Source: Prochlorococcus sp. AG-455-E15
Lineage (GTDB): Bacteria > Cyanobacteriota > Cyanobacteriia > PCC-6307 > Cyanobiaceae
DNA: 19,446 bases
Reading direction: 5' to 3'
Assembly: GCA_003212115.1 (NCBI GenBank)
Contig: QCQS01000015.1
Location: forward strand, 1 to 19,446
Shown here: positions 7,062-14,644 of the stretch, one piece after another
Numbering within the stretch: the stretch's first letter is position 1
How the letters are laid out: each line of letters opens with the position of its first letter
The notes under the pieces: generated by a model
What the model was told of the DNA's origin: nothing
Database searches by the model: none
What the model saw: only the letters and a program-made list of their open reading frames with translations
Made by a program: the position numbers and the translations under genes

Positions 7062-7532
7062 TTATCGATCAAAGCGTTGTTTTACGCGAGTAGCTTTTCC
7101 TACTCTATCTCTCAGATAGAATAGCTTAGCTCTTCTTACTTTACCTCTACGTTCAACTTTTAGAGAGGCAACCTGTGGACTATGTAGCATAAATACTCTT
7201 TCAACACCTATACCCTGGAAAATTCTTCTAACTGTAATAGTTTGGTTAATACCTCCATGCCTTTTTGCTATGACAACACCTTCATAGGGTTGAACTCTTT
7301 CTTTATTACCTTCTGTAATTTTTACTCCAACCTTAACAGTGTCACCAACATAAATTTCAGGTAACTCTTTTTTTAATTGTTCATTCTCAAATTCCTTAAT
7401 AAGTTTGGATGCGCTTAAGGTTTTCGTAGTCTCAGAAACCGTATTTTTTCCTTTTTGTTCAACTGCTACATCAACCGATGTGTCAGCTTTAATACCGATT
7501 TCTAATTCCTTCTCTTGTTTCTCTTTGGCCAT
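7062..7532 (-). CDS. rplS: 50S ribosomal protein L19 with N-terminal extension
   Basis: L19 sits at the 30S-50S interface of the ribosome. The conserved L19 core begins near residue 42 (SKLIKEFENEQLKKELPEI) and contains VGDTVKV, RVQPYEGVVIAKRHGG, TVRRIFQGIGVERVF, and the basic C-terminal RRGKVRRAKLFYLRDRVGKA. The 156-residue protein is about 40 residues longer than the common bacterial form because of an acidic/Lys-rich leader (MAKEKQEKELEIG...) with no recognisable domain. The ATG at 7532 is the only good start for the extended form; ATG-free sequence before the core argues that the extension is real. It is downstream of the PepSY-type gene and upstream of tRNA-Trp. Confidence 0.96.
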   Translation of the reverse strand: MAKEKQEKELEIGIKADTSVDVAVEQKGKNTVSETTKTLSASKLIKEFENEQLKKELPEIYVGDTVKVGVKITEGNKERVQPYEGVVIAKRHGGINQTITVRRIFQGIGVERVFMLHSPQVASLKVERRGKVRRAKLFYLRDRVGKATRVKQRFDR

Positions 7533-7564
7533 TTTGGTCTTTATTGTCCTACAAGTTCTATATC

Positions 7565-7873
7565 TTAACCTTTTGACTCGCCTTTAGTAACCTTTTTGGT
7601 AAATGAAATTGTTTTTGAAAACATTTGGAATCCTGTTACGAGCATCCATAAAACTCCAAGGGAATTCAATATTACGTAAATAAGTTCTCCATTATCTCCA
7701 AGCCATTCGCCCTCATGGAGAGACATTAACCAATGAACTTGTTCTCTAGAGTATCCAAGTAAATCTTTTGAGACCCTATAAAGAAGACCAGTAATTGAAG
7801 ATATAAATAATGGAAGAAAAACCCAGGGCGCCAATGCCTTATGAAATTGCCTAGAATTAAATAAAGTTTTCAT
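7565..7873 (-). CDS. small PepSY-associated transmembrane-like protein
   Basis: A 102-residue membrane protein with two hydrophobic segments: about 14-33 (ALAPWVFLPLFISSITGLLY) and about 64-84 (LIYVILNSLGVLWMLVTGFQ). Between them is a loop with HWLMSLHEGEWLG, resembling a module of PepSY-associated TM proteins, some of which act in iron or haem-linked electron transfer. Histidines at 11, 47 and 53 could be metal or haem ligands. A full PepSY-TM protein is several times longer, so this is a minimal version; no PepSY domain is present. It lies 32 bp upstream of rplS, same strand, and diverges from map. Family assignment is moderate; function is unknown. Confidence 0.75.
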   Translation of the reverse strand: MKTLFNSRQFHKALAPWVFLPLFISSITGLLYRVSKDLLGYSREQVHWLMSLHEGEWLGDNGELIYVILNSLGVLWMLVTGFQMFSKTISFTKKVTKGESKG

Positions 7874-7968
7874 TTTAGTTCCTTTCCCATTGTTATTGAT
7901 AGATTTAAGGTAGCCAAAACCATAAAGGCTATTTTGAAGATATTTACCTATTACTATTATTTATTCCA

Positions 7969-8808
7969 ATGAGACATTTTGCAGATCTTTTGTTAAATAA
8001 AAATAATTCCAATACTAATGATCAAGTTCCTTTTATTCAGAGGCGAAGAGGAATCGAAATAAAGTCTTCACGGGAAATAAATTTGATGAAAAAATCTAGC
8101 AGGATTGTAGCAACTGTTTTAAGGGAAATTAATGACTTAATTAAACCTGGAATGAGTACAAAAGACTTAGATGATTTCGCAGAAAAGAGGATTAAAAGTT
8201 TTGGAGCTGTGCCAAGCTTCAAGGGCTACCATGGATTCCCTTCTAGTATTTGTTCTAGTATTAATAATGAGGTTGTCCACGGGATTCCAAGTAAAAATAA
8301 AATAATTAAAAATGGTGACTTGGTAAAAATTGATACAGGGGCGTATCTAAATGGTTTCCATGGAGATAGTTGTATATCAATTTGTGTAGGAGAAGTTAGT
8401 CCAAAGGCTCAAAAACTTAGTGATATAGCTTATAAAGCATTGTATGCGGGGCTTTCGAAAATCAAGGCAGGTAATACACTTTTAGATGTGGCTGGGGAAA
8501 TAGAAGACATTGTTGTAAAAAATGGCTTTAGTGTTGTAGAAGACTATACAGGTCATGGGGTTGGAAGAAATCTTCATGAAGAACCATCGGTATTTAATTT
8601 TCGGACCAAAGAATTGCCTAACGTCGTCCTTCGTGAAGGAATGACATTAGCGGTGGAACCTATTGTTAATGAAGGGACTAAATTTTGCAAAACACTAAAT
8701 GATAGATGGACCGTAATAACAAAAGATGGAAAACTATCGGCCCAATGGGAGCATACAATAGTTGTTTTAAAAGATGGTATTGAAATATTGACAGATCGAG
8801 ATTTCTAG
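7969..8808 (+). CDS. map: type I methionine aminopeptidase
   Basis: Cytosolic dimetal enzyme that removes the initiator Met from nascent proteins. All ligands are visible: D122 and D133 (IDTGAYLNGFHGDSC), H196 (TGHGVGR), E230 (LAVEPIV) and E261 (QWEHT), plus the substrate histidine H104 (VVHGIPS). The pita-bread domain begins near residue 28 (RGIEIKSSREI). The first 27 residues are a short Asn-rich leader without the zinc-finger found in longer forms. 279 residues in total. The next gene converges 3 bp after the stop. Cyanobacteria often have several map paralogues, so which one this is remains open. Confidence 0.96.
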   Translation: MRHFADLLLNKNNSNTNDQVPFIQRRRGIEIKSSREINLMKKSSRIVATVLREINDLIKPGMSTKDLDDFAEKRIKSFGAVPSFKGYHGFPSSICSSINNEVVHGIPSKNKIIKNGDLVKIDTGAYLNGFHGDSCISICVGEVSPKAQKLSDIAYKALYAGLSKIKAGNTLLDVAGEIEDIVVKNGFSVVEDYTGHGVGRNLHEEPSVFNFRTKELPNVVLREGMTLAVEPIVNEGTKFCKTLNDRWTVITKDGKLSAQWEHTIVVLKDGIEILTDRDF

Positions 8809-8811
8809 ATA

Positions 8812-9531
8812 CTAAGATTTGTACTTATAGATAATCTGGCAATACAAAAAATTAAATAATTCTTTCAATGGGAAAAGTATATAACTTAAAGGGTTTGGAC
8901 TAATTATTACTAAATAATTTTTTGAATTGGCTAAATCATAAATTTTTTTAGAAACAAATTTGGGACTCATTATTCCGAGAGGGTTTAGTTCTGATTTAAA
9001 TGGCCCTAAGATGATTTTTTTAATAATAAATTTTTTCTTTGTATCTTTGTCCAGAAGATTTTTTTTGAAAGAAACTAATTGACCAATAAGGGATTTACTA
9101 ATCTCATATGAAGGATTTAGGGCAGGTAATATTTCTGCTTCAGATGTGTTTATCCAAATCTCTTTTTTTCTAAGTGAATCATTCCTTAGAGCAATATCTT
9201 CAAATAAATTTAAAAATTTGAATTTGCTTAATGCATTTATTTCTATCGATTTTTCATAATTGGAATTTTCTCTGCTCAAATCATAGATACCATGGTTCAA
9301 AATTAAAATGTCTATTTTTTCTAATTGTTTTTTTAATGACGACTCCTTCCCACATTCCCATTTAACCCATTCATTTGGAGATTCAAGATTTATTTCATAA
9401 TTAGTTTTACTATGAGTAAATCCAATCACTTTGTATCCTTTTTGACGAAACAATTTTGTTAATTCTTTCCCTAGCGCACCTGAGGCTCCAGTTATTCCTA
9501 TAGTTTTATCGTTTTTGGTTGGATTTATCAT
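8812..9531 (-). CDS. short-chain dehydrogenase/reductase-like protein
   Basis: A Rossmann-fold protein of 239 residues. The nucleotide-binding motif TGASGALG is at 14-21, followed by the NHG segment (79-81, in place of NNAG), an INTS strand end (127-130) where the catalytic Ser usually sits, and YEISK (142-146) with the Tyr-x3-Lys pair. These fit an active SDR using NAD(P)(H). The C terminus is hydrophobic (about 205-235, including SYILFPLKELFNFLY), which could anchor it to membrane. The substrate cannot be read. It overlaps no neighbour; it converges with map and diverges from the DRTGG gene over 154 bp. Confidence 0.85.
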   Translation of the reverse strand: MINPTKNDKTIGITGASGALGKELTKLFRQKGYKVIGFTHSKTNYEINLESPNEWVKWECGKESSLKKQLEKIDILILNHGIYDLSRENSNYEKSIEINALSKFKFLNLFEDIALRNDSLRKKEIWINTSEAEILPALNPSYEISKSLIGQLVSFKKNLLDKDTKKKFIIKKIILGPFKSELNPLGIMSPKFVSKKIYDLANSKNYLVIISPNPLSYILFPLKELFNFLYCQIIYKYKS

Positions 9532-9685
9532 TTTGCTTGATTTTTATAAGATACCAAAGAATTAAAATAAATTTACCAAAAAAAGATTATTAATTTTTTT
9601 ATTTGATTAAAACTCATAAATAAATGTTTGTTTAGTTCTGAAAAAAATATTATCTTATACCTATTAATAGATAATTTACTAAATT

Positions 9686-10795
9686 ATGAGCGATATATTA
9701 TTAATTGGCTCATGTGAGCCATTTAGTGGTAAGTCTGCAATGGTTCTTGGGATAGCAAAAAAACTTTTACAGAAGAAAAAAAAAGTACGCATAGGAAAAC
9801 CTCTAGCAACATGCATTGAACTTACTAATCTACCTTCAATGTCTTATGAAGGATTAATAGATGATGATGTTAAGTTTATTGGGTCAACATTAAATATCGA
9901 AGAAGAGAATTTAATTTCTTCAGTAGGATTATTGGATAATATCTCAGCTGAAAAAAGAATCTTTAATAAAGACTTACTCCCAGGAAAAGGTTTTGATCAG
10001 ATTGAAGGATTGGCTAATGATGATTTTGAAGGTCTTAACATTTTAGAGGCGGCCGGAAGTCTTCATGAGGGTATGATTTATGGCTTAAGTCTCCCACAAC
10101 TGGCTAAGGATTTAGATGCGAAAGTTTTAATTGTAAATTTATGGGAAGATTGTAAAAGTGTGGATGCATTACTTGATGCGAAAAAACAATTAGGTGAGAA
10201 ATTGGCTGGAGTTGTATTAAACGGAGTTTTTCCGCAAGAAGTCGAAAAAGTTAAAAATGAAATCATACCCTCTCTCAAAGATCTGGATATTGAAGTGTTT
10301 GGAGTGATGCCTAAATCACCACTTCTTAGAAGTGTCACCGTAGGTGAGCTTGTAAGAAGACTAGATGCCCAAGTTATTTGTTGCCCTGAAAAAGATCAAT
10401 TGCTTGTTGAAACATTAAGTATTGGTGCAATGGGGGTGAATTCTGCAATGGAATTTTTTAGGAGAAGAAGAAATATGGCTGTAGTTACTGGAGCTGATAG
10501 AACTGATATCCAACTTGCTGCTTTGGAGGCTTCAACTCAATGCCTTATTTTAACTGGTTTAGGAGATCCTTTGTCACAATTGATTCATAGAGCGGAGGAA
10601 TTGGAGGTGCCAATTTTAAAGGTGGAATTAGATACTCTTTCCTCCGTGGAAATTATTGAACAAGCTTTTGGTCATGTCAGAATACATGAATCAATTAAAG
10701 CTTCTTATGCTATTCAATTAGTTCAAGAGCATGTAAATCTAAAAAGAATTCTCGAAAAGATAGATTTTCCCTGCAATTTTTCAGAAAAATGCTAA
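9686..10795 (+). CDS. BioD-like P-loop + DRTGG domain protein (Pta N-terminal region homologue, no acetyltransferase domain)
   Basis: Residues 1-210 resemble the dethiobiotin synthetase-like domain found at the N terminus of long phosphotransacetylases. They include the P-loop EPFSGKSAM (11-19), LEAAGSLHEG (120-129, the switch region), VLIVNLWED (147-155) and VVLNGV (176-181). Residues 210-350 form a DRTGG domain with the signature VVTGADRTD (266-274). The catalytic PTA domain is absent, so it should not be annotated as a phosphotransacetylase; the two remaining domains are presumed nucleotide-sensing or regulatory. 369 residues. It is followed after 25 bp by the SLOG-type gene. A run of nine A at 9776-9784 does not break the frame. 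Function unknown. Confidence 0.88.
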   Translation: MSDILLIGSCEPFSGKSAMVLGIAKKLLQKKKKVRIGKPLATCIELTNLPSMSYEGLIDDDVKFIGSTLNIEEENLISSVGLLDNISAEKRIFNKDLLPGKGFDQIEGLANDDFEGLNILEAAGSLHEGMIYGLSLPQLAKDLDAKVLIVNLWEDCKSVDALLDAKKQLGEKLAGVVLNGVFPQEVEKVKNEIIPSLKDLDIEVFGVMPKSPLLRSVTVGELVRRLDAQVICCPEKDQLLVETLSIGAMGVNSAMEFFRRRRNMAVVTGADRTDIQLAALEASTQCLILTGLGDPLSQLIHRAEELEVPILKVELDTLSSVEIIEQAFGHVRIHESIKASYAIQLVQEHVNLKRILEKIDFPCNFSEKC

Positions 10796-10820
10796 TTTCA
10801 AATATAGGAACTTTATTATT

Positions 10821-11333
10821 TTGAGTCGCTCTTTAGATCTACCAGCAACTGAAGGTGTTGATGCCTTAGCTCAAGAACTTGCAAAACTCCAAGATAATGG
10901 GAAAAGGAGAATTGCTTTTTTAGGTAGTAGGCACGTACCGGTTGTAGATATCCACCTAATTGAGTTAATAGCAAGATCGTTAGCAGAGGAAGGACATAAT
11001 ATCCTTACGTCTGGATCTCAAGGTGTTAATGCAGCTGTTATACGAGCTGTCTTAGATATTAATCCATCATTATTGACTGTTTTATTACCACAGAGTCTTG
11101 ATAGACAGATACCCGAAATAAAGGATCAACTTGAGAGGGTTATGCATTTGGTTGAAAAAAGTGAAAATGATGAATTACCATTGCCACTTGCAAGTAGTCT
11201 TTGTAATCAAGAAATTATTACTAGGTGCGATCAATTAATATGCTTTGCCTTTCACGATAGCGAAACTTTGCTAAATAGTTGTAGATGTGCTGAAGAAATG
11301 GGCAAAGTGGTTAGTTTGTTATTTTTTGATTAA
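10821..11333 (+). CDS. minimal SLOG/DprA-like Rossmann-fold protein
   Basis: A 170-residue protein built as a single SLOG-type nucleotide-binding domain. IAFLGSRHVP (31-40) is the first strand and loop; NILTSGSQGVNAAVIRAVL (60-78) is the GxxGxD-like binding segment. Next come LLPQS, then NQEIITRCDQLICF and the final SCRCAEEMGKV, as in DprA/Smf and LOG-like folds. It has no DprA SAM or winged-helix domains and no LOG motif PGGxGT, so neither competence nor cytokinin hydrolase function should be assumed. The start is TTG, with AGGAA about 10 nt upstream; there is no ATG near the fold start. Same strand, 25 bp after the BioD/DRTGG gene, so probably one operon. Function unknown. Confidence 0.82.
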   Translation: MSRSLDLPATEGVDALAQELAKLQDNGKRRIAFLGSRHVPVVDIHLIELIARSLAEEGHNILTSGSQGVNAAVIRAVLDINPSLLTVLLPQSLDRQIPEIKDQLERVMHLVEKSENDELPLPLASSLCNQEIITRCDQLICFAFHDSETLLNSCRCAEEMGKVVSLLFFD

Positions 11334-11399
11334 ATTAACCCATTTCCCCTTATTAAAAGATGATTTATGCTAATAGTATTTAGCGTTTAATAATTTACT

Positions 11400-11897
11400 A
11401 TGGCAGAAAGTTTTTCATTTGATGTAGTTTCTGATTTTGATAGACAAGAATTAGTCAATACTTTGGATCAAGTTAAAAGGGAAATTTCTCAGCGTTACGA
11501 TTTGAAGGGCACGGATACTTCAGTTGAATTAGATAAAGAAAATATTTTTATAATCACGAATAGCGAACTAACCTTAAATGCTGTAAATGACATAATTAGA
11601 CAAAAGGCAATAAAAAGAAACTTATCTTTGAAAATATTTGACTACGGTGAAATTGAAATGGTTAGCGGTAATAGAATTAAACAGACAATTTTATTAAAAC
11701 AAGGAATTAAACAAGAAATTGCAAAAAAAATTAGTAAAAATATAAGAGATCAAATAAAAAAAATTAATGTCAGTATCAATGGAGAAACTCTCAGAGTAGC
11801 TAGTAAGAGCAAAAATGATCTTCAATTAGCAATTAAGCTTGTTAGTGAGTTGGAAGAGTCTTTGAACATTCCTCTAAAAGCTAATAACTTTAGATAA
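11400..11897 (+). CDS. yajQ: YajQ-family cyclic-di-GMP-binding protein (UPF0234)
   Basis: 165 residues, full length for the family. Conserved features are SFDVVSDFDRQELVNTLDQV at the start (5-24), RYDLKGTDT (32-40), the Lys-Gly-Ile segment LKQGIKQEIAKKISKNIRD, and the C-terminal RVASKSKNDLQLAI in place of the usual RVTGKKRDDLQ. The fold is two tandem ferredoxin-like/KH-like halves. Homologues in Xanthomonas and Pseudomonas bind cyclic-di-GMP and affect transcription; other members bind nucleic acid or tRNA. The role in a picocyanobacterium is not known. It may belong to the same rightward unit as the genes around it. Confidence 0.95.
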   Translation: MAESFSFDVVSDFDRQELVNTLDQVKREISQRYDLKGTDTSVELDKENIFIITNSELTLNAVNDIIRQKAIKRNLSLKIFDYGEIEMVSGNRIKQTILLKQGIKQEIAKKISKNIRDQIKKINVSINGETLRVASKSKNDLQLAIKLVSELEESLNIPLKANNFR

Positions 11898-11924
11898 AAT
11901 TTTTAGTAGGATTATTCTACAAAT

Positions 11925-12134
11925 ATGGCAGATCATTCAGAATTTCTCATTAAATCACTGATTAAGAAGGTAAAAGAATATCCTCGTTTTTCAAAAGGAG
12001 AAATAGAGAAATTTTGTTGGATGGCGGTACATGAGCATAAGCATGGTGTTTTACCCTCTGAATATGACATAAGGGAAATAGATGAGGATCTTTATTTAAA
12101 ACTTTTGCAAGAATTTAAATCAAATATCCACTAA
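11925..12134 (+). CDS. small conserved protein of unknown function
   Basis: 69 residues, not recognised. It is hydrophilic and mostly helical in appearance: SEFLIKSLIKKVKEYPRFSK, then GEIEKFCWMAVHEHKHGVLP, then an acidic stretch and LYLKLLQEFKS. The AVHEHKHG cluster (His at about 36, 38 and 40) could bind metal but has no recognised motif. No signal or membrane segment. It starts 27 bp after yajQ on the same strand and is followed by a 109-bp gap before the band-7 gene. ATG start, frame open only here, and low repetition support a real gene. Confidence 0.75.
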   Translation: MADHSEFLIKSLIKKVKEYPRFSKGEIEKFCWMAVHEHKHGVLPSEYDIREIDEDLYLKLLQEFKSNIH

Positions 12135-12216
12135 AACTATCTGTATTTAAATTCACAATTATTAAAAAAATATTTTAATTAAATGTCTTATTAATGCACT
12201 AATTAGTCTATTTAAA

Positions 12217-12222
12217 TATGAT
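12217..12222 (+). promoter_or_regulatory. possible -10 box for the band-7 gene
   Basis: TATGAT lies 21 bp before the ATG of the band-7/prohibitin gene in a 109-bp gap. No -35 element is evident. Weak, sequence-only call. Confidence 0.3.
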
Positions 12223-12243
12223 TAATTAAAAGAAAAAAACTTA

Positions 12244-13047
12244 ATGTCAACATCCTTTAAAAATGTCACACCAACAGGTCCTGGTGGTACGGCAACCCTT
12301 TTGATTGTATTGTCTTTTACTGGCTTTCTTTTACTTACCCAATCTCTTTTTGTTGTGCCTTCAGGACAAGTCGCAGTTGTTACAACATTAGGGAAAGTAA
12401 GTGGGCCCTCTAGGAGAGCTGGTTTAAACTTTAAACTTCCATTTATTCAGTCTGTATATCCATTTGATATAAAAACTCAAGTTCAACCTGAAAAATTTGA
12501 AACTTTAACTAAAGATCTTCAAGTTATTAGAGCTACCGCTACTGTTAAGTACTCAGTAAAACCTAACGAAGCAGGTAGGATTTTTGCAACAATTGCAAGC
12601 AGAAATAGCGATGTATATCAGAAAATTGTTCAGCCATCTTTGCTAAAAGCTCTTAAATCAGTTTTTTCTCAATATGAGCTAGAAACAATTGCTACTGAAT
12701 TCGCAGTGATTTCTGAGAAAGTAGGAGATACTGTTGCACAAGAACTTAATTCATTCGATTACGTAGATGTTAAAAGTTTAGATCTAACTGGATTAGAGAT
12801 CGCTGAAGAATATAGAGCTGCGATTGAACAAAAGCAAATAGCTGGTCAGCAATTACTTAGAGCAAAGACAGAAGTTGAAATTGCTGAACAAGAAGCACTT
12901 AGATATGAGACCTTAAATAGAAGTCTCGACGATCAAGTACTTTTCAAATTATTTCTCGACAAATGGGATGGTAGTACACAAGTTGTTCCTGGCTTACCAG
13001 GTTCAGAAGGAGGTTCTCCCCCAGTAATAGTTGGTGGTAGAAGATAA
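12244..13047 (+). CDS. band-7/prohibitin-family membrane protein
   Basis: 267 residues: one N-terminal transmembrane helix (about 17-38), then a band-7/SPFH domain starting VPSGQVAVVTTLGKVSG (38-54), with GLNFKLPFIQSV, TLTKDLQVIRATATVKYSV, and an Ala/Glu/Gln-rich helical region (185-225, EYRAAIEQKQIAGQQLLRA) that forms the prohibitin oligomerisation coil. It ends in a Gly/Pro-rich tail (SEGGSPPVIVGG). Such proteins form large membrane rings that scaffold or restrain proteases such as FtsH. In cyanobacteria the closest comparison is the prohibitin-like Slr1106 type. Which membrane it sits in is not readable. A hairpin terminator follows. Confidence 0.93.
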   Translation: MSTSFKNVTPTGPGGTATLLIVLSFTGFLLLTQSLFVVPSGQVAVVTTLGKVSGPSRRAGLNFKLPFIQSVYPFDIKTQVQPEKFETLTKDLQVIRATATVKYSVKPNEAGRIFATIASRNSDVYQKIVQPSLLKALKSVFSQYELETIATEFAVISEKVGDTVAQELNSFDYVDVKSLDLTGLEIAEEYRAAIEQKQIAGQQLLRAKTEVEIAEQEALRYETLNRSLDDQVLFKLFLDKWDGSTQVVPGLPGSEGGSPPVIVGGRR

Positions 13048-13081
13048 TTTTTCAAAAAGATATATTTACACTTTTTAATCG

Positions 13082-13125
13082 TTTACTTATTTTTCTCAAG
13101 GAAAATAAGTAAATGATTATTTTTT
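13082..13125 (+). terminator. hairpin terminator after the band-7 gene
   Basis: Perfect 12-bp inverted repeat: left arm 13082-13093, right arm 13102-13113, 8-nt loop, extendable by a G-U pair. It is followed by tgattatttttt, a T-rich tract suitable for rightward termination. On the opposite strand no T run follows, so it serves the band-7 gene better than hemL, whose stop codon is at 13117-13119. AT-rich stem with two G-C pairs. Confidence 0.6.
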
Positions 13126-14418
13126 GATTGCATTAAAGGATTCGTCAAAAGCTTCAATAGTTTTATCAATTTCTTCTTCGCTGTGAGCAAGTGATGTGAA
13201 ACCAGCTTCGAAGGGGCTTGGCGCTAGGTATATTCCTCGTCGAAGCATTTCTCTATGCAACTTACCAAAAAGTTCGGCATCATTTGTTTTTGCTTCATCA
13301 AAGTTCCTAACTGGCCCATCGCATAAGAAAAATCCAAACATAGCGCTTACACTTCCTCCGTTAATAGCAATACCGTTATTTTCTGCGGACTGAATTATTC
13401 CTTCAATTAATCTAGAAGTTGTTGATTCAAGTTTGTCGTATGTACCATCTTGCTTGAGCAGTTCAAGGGTTTTTATTCCAGCAGTCATTGCGAGTGGATT
13501 GCCGCTCAAAGTACCTGCTTGGTATACAGGCCCCGAAGGGGCTACCATTGACATTATTTCTTTCTTACCTCCATAAGCTCCAACAGGTAGGCCTCCACCA
13601 ATTACTTTACCCAGGGTTGTTAAATCAGGAGTAACCCCAAATTTTTCTTGAGCTCCTCCATAACTTATTCTGAATCCAGTCATTACTTCGTCAAAAACTA
13701 ATAAGGATCCATTCTCAGTGGTTAATTCTCTTAATCCCTCCAAGAATCCAGGTTCTGGAGTAATAAATCCAGCATTACCCACGATAGGCTCAAGAATAAC
13801 CCCCGATATGGCATCAGGATTTTCAGAAAATAATTTTTTTACTGCTTCTAGGTCATTGTAGGGAGCAGTAAGTGTGTTGGCAGTCGTTGTACGCGGAACA
13901 CCTGGAGAATCTGGCAAACCCAGAGTGGCTACACCTGATCCTGCTTTTACTAAAAACATATCTGCATGACCGTGATAACAACCATCAAATTTAATAACTT
14001 TATCTCTTCCAGTAAATGCTCGCATTAGTCTCAAAACAGCCATGCATGCTTCAGTTCCACTATTAACAAATCTAACCATTTCTACAGAAGGGACTGCATC
14101 TATTACCATTTCAGCAAGTTGGTTCTCTAGAACACATGGAGCACCAAAACTAGTGCCTTTTTCAATTGCTTCCTGTAATGCCGTTGTAACTTCAGGGTGG
14201 GCATGTCCACATATAGCAGGTCCCCAGCTTCCTATGTAGTCAATATATCTATTACCATCAATATCCCAAGCAAAAGGACCTTTGACTCTATCAAAAACAA
14301 TTGGCTGGCCTCCCACAGACTTAAAAGCTCTTACTGGAGAGCTTACTCCTCCAGGCATTAGTTGTTGGGCGGCAGAGAAAATTTCTTCTGATTTTGTGTA
14401 ATTTAATATGTCAGTCAC
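13117..14418 (-). CDS. hemL: glutamate-1-semialdehyde 2,1-aminomutase
   Basis: PLP enzyme that converts glutamate-1-semialdehyde to 5-aminolevulinate, the committed precursor of chlorophyll, haem and bilins (C5 pathway). 433 residues, usual length. Landmarks: MPGGVSSPVRAFKSVGG (21-37), NSGTEACMAVLRLMR (119-133), YHGHADMFLVKAGSG (148-162), the cofactor aspartate D243 in VFDEVMTGFR, and the PLP lysine K271 in TTLGKVIGGGLPVGAYGG. No key residue is missing. It is a stand-alone leftward gene with its promoter presumably in the 226-bp gap upstream. Functionally linked to gltX elsewhere in the window, but not in the same operon. Confidence 0.98.
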   Translation of the reverse strand: MTDILNYTKSEEIFSAAQQLMPGGVSSPVRAFKSVGGQPIVFDRVKGPFAWDIDGNRYIDYIGSWGPAICGHAHPEVTTALQEAIEKGTSFGAPCVLENQLAEMVIDAVPSVEMVRFVNSGTEACMAVLRLMRAFTGRDKVIKFDGCYHGHADMFLVKAGSGVATLGLPDSPGVPRTTTANTLTAPYNDLEAVKKLFSENPDAISGVILEPIVGNAGFITPEPGFLEGLRELTTENGSLLVFDEVMTGFRISYGGAQEKFGVTPDLTTLGKVIGGGLPVGAYGGKKEIMSMVAPSGPVYQAGTLSGNPLAMTAGIKTLELLKQDGTYDKLESTTSRLIEGIIQSAENNGIAINGGSVSAMFGFFLCDGPVRNFDEAKTNDAELFGKLHREMLRRGIYLAPSPFEAGFTSLAHSEEEIDKTIEAFDESFNAIKK

Positions 14419-14644
14419 AATTTAGCTAAATGATGTTTTGAATAAATTCTTGTCATGTTCTAAATTAGAAATAAGTAAAAATTTTGTCAATCAGATTGAA
14501 ATTCTACATTATGATATTTTTTATGCGATAGTTTGGATTGTAAATTATTAATTTTAAAGAAATCATGATAAAAAACAATCTTACTTTAGACAACTCTTTA
14601 TTAATAAGCGTTTTCAAGCATTAAAGAAATTCAATTTATTTTTT

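Noticed and set aside
7042..7062. Short inverted repeat (aagttg...caactt) between rplS and tRNA-Trp
   Set aside because: Six A/T-rich base pairs with a 9-nt loop and no T run in the leftward direction; likely chance.
9776..9784. Run of nine A in the DRTGG gene, as a possible frameshift site
   Set aside because: The frame remains open and the domains on both sides are intact; poly-A runs are common in this AT-rich DNA.
10821..11333. Phage-defence or DprA competence gene
   Set aside because: The SLOG fold is present but no effector, TIR or DprA accessory domain, and the neighbourhood is core housekeeping rather than an island.
14419..14644. Search for a gene, riboswitch or small RNA in the largest gap
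   Set aside because: Only a 19-codon ATG frame (from 14564) and AT-rich sequence; no convincing hairpin plus T run or known leader motif could be found by eye.
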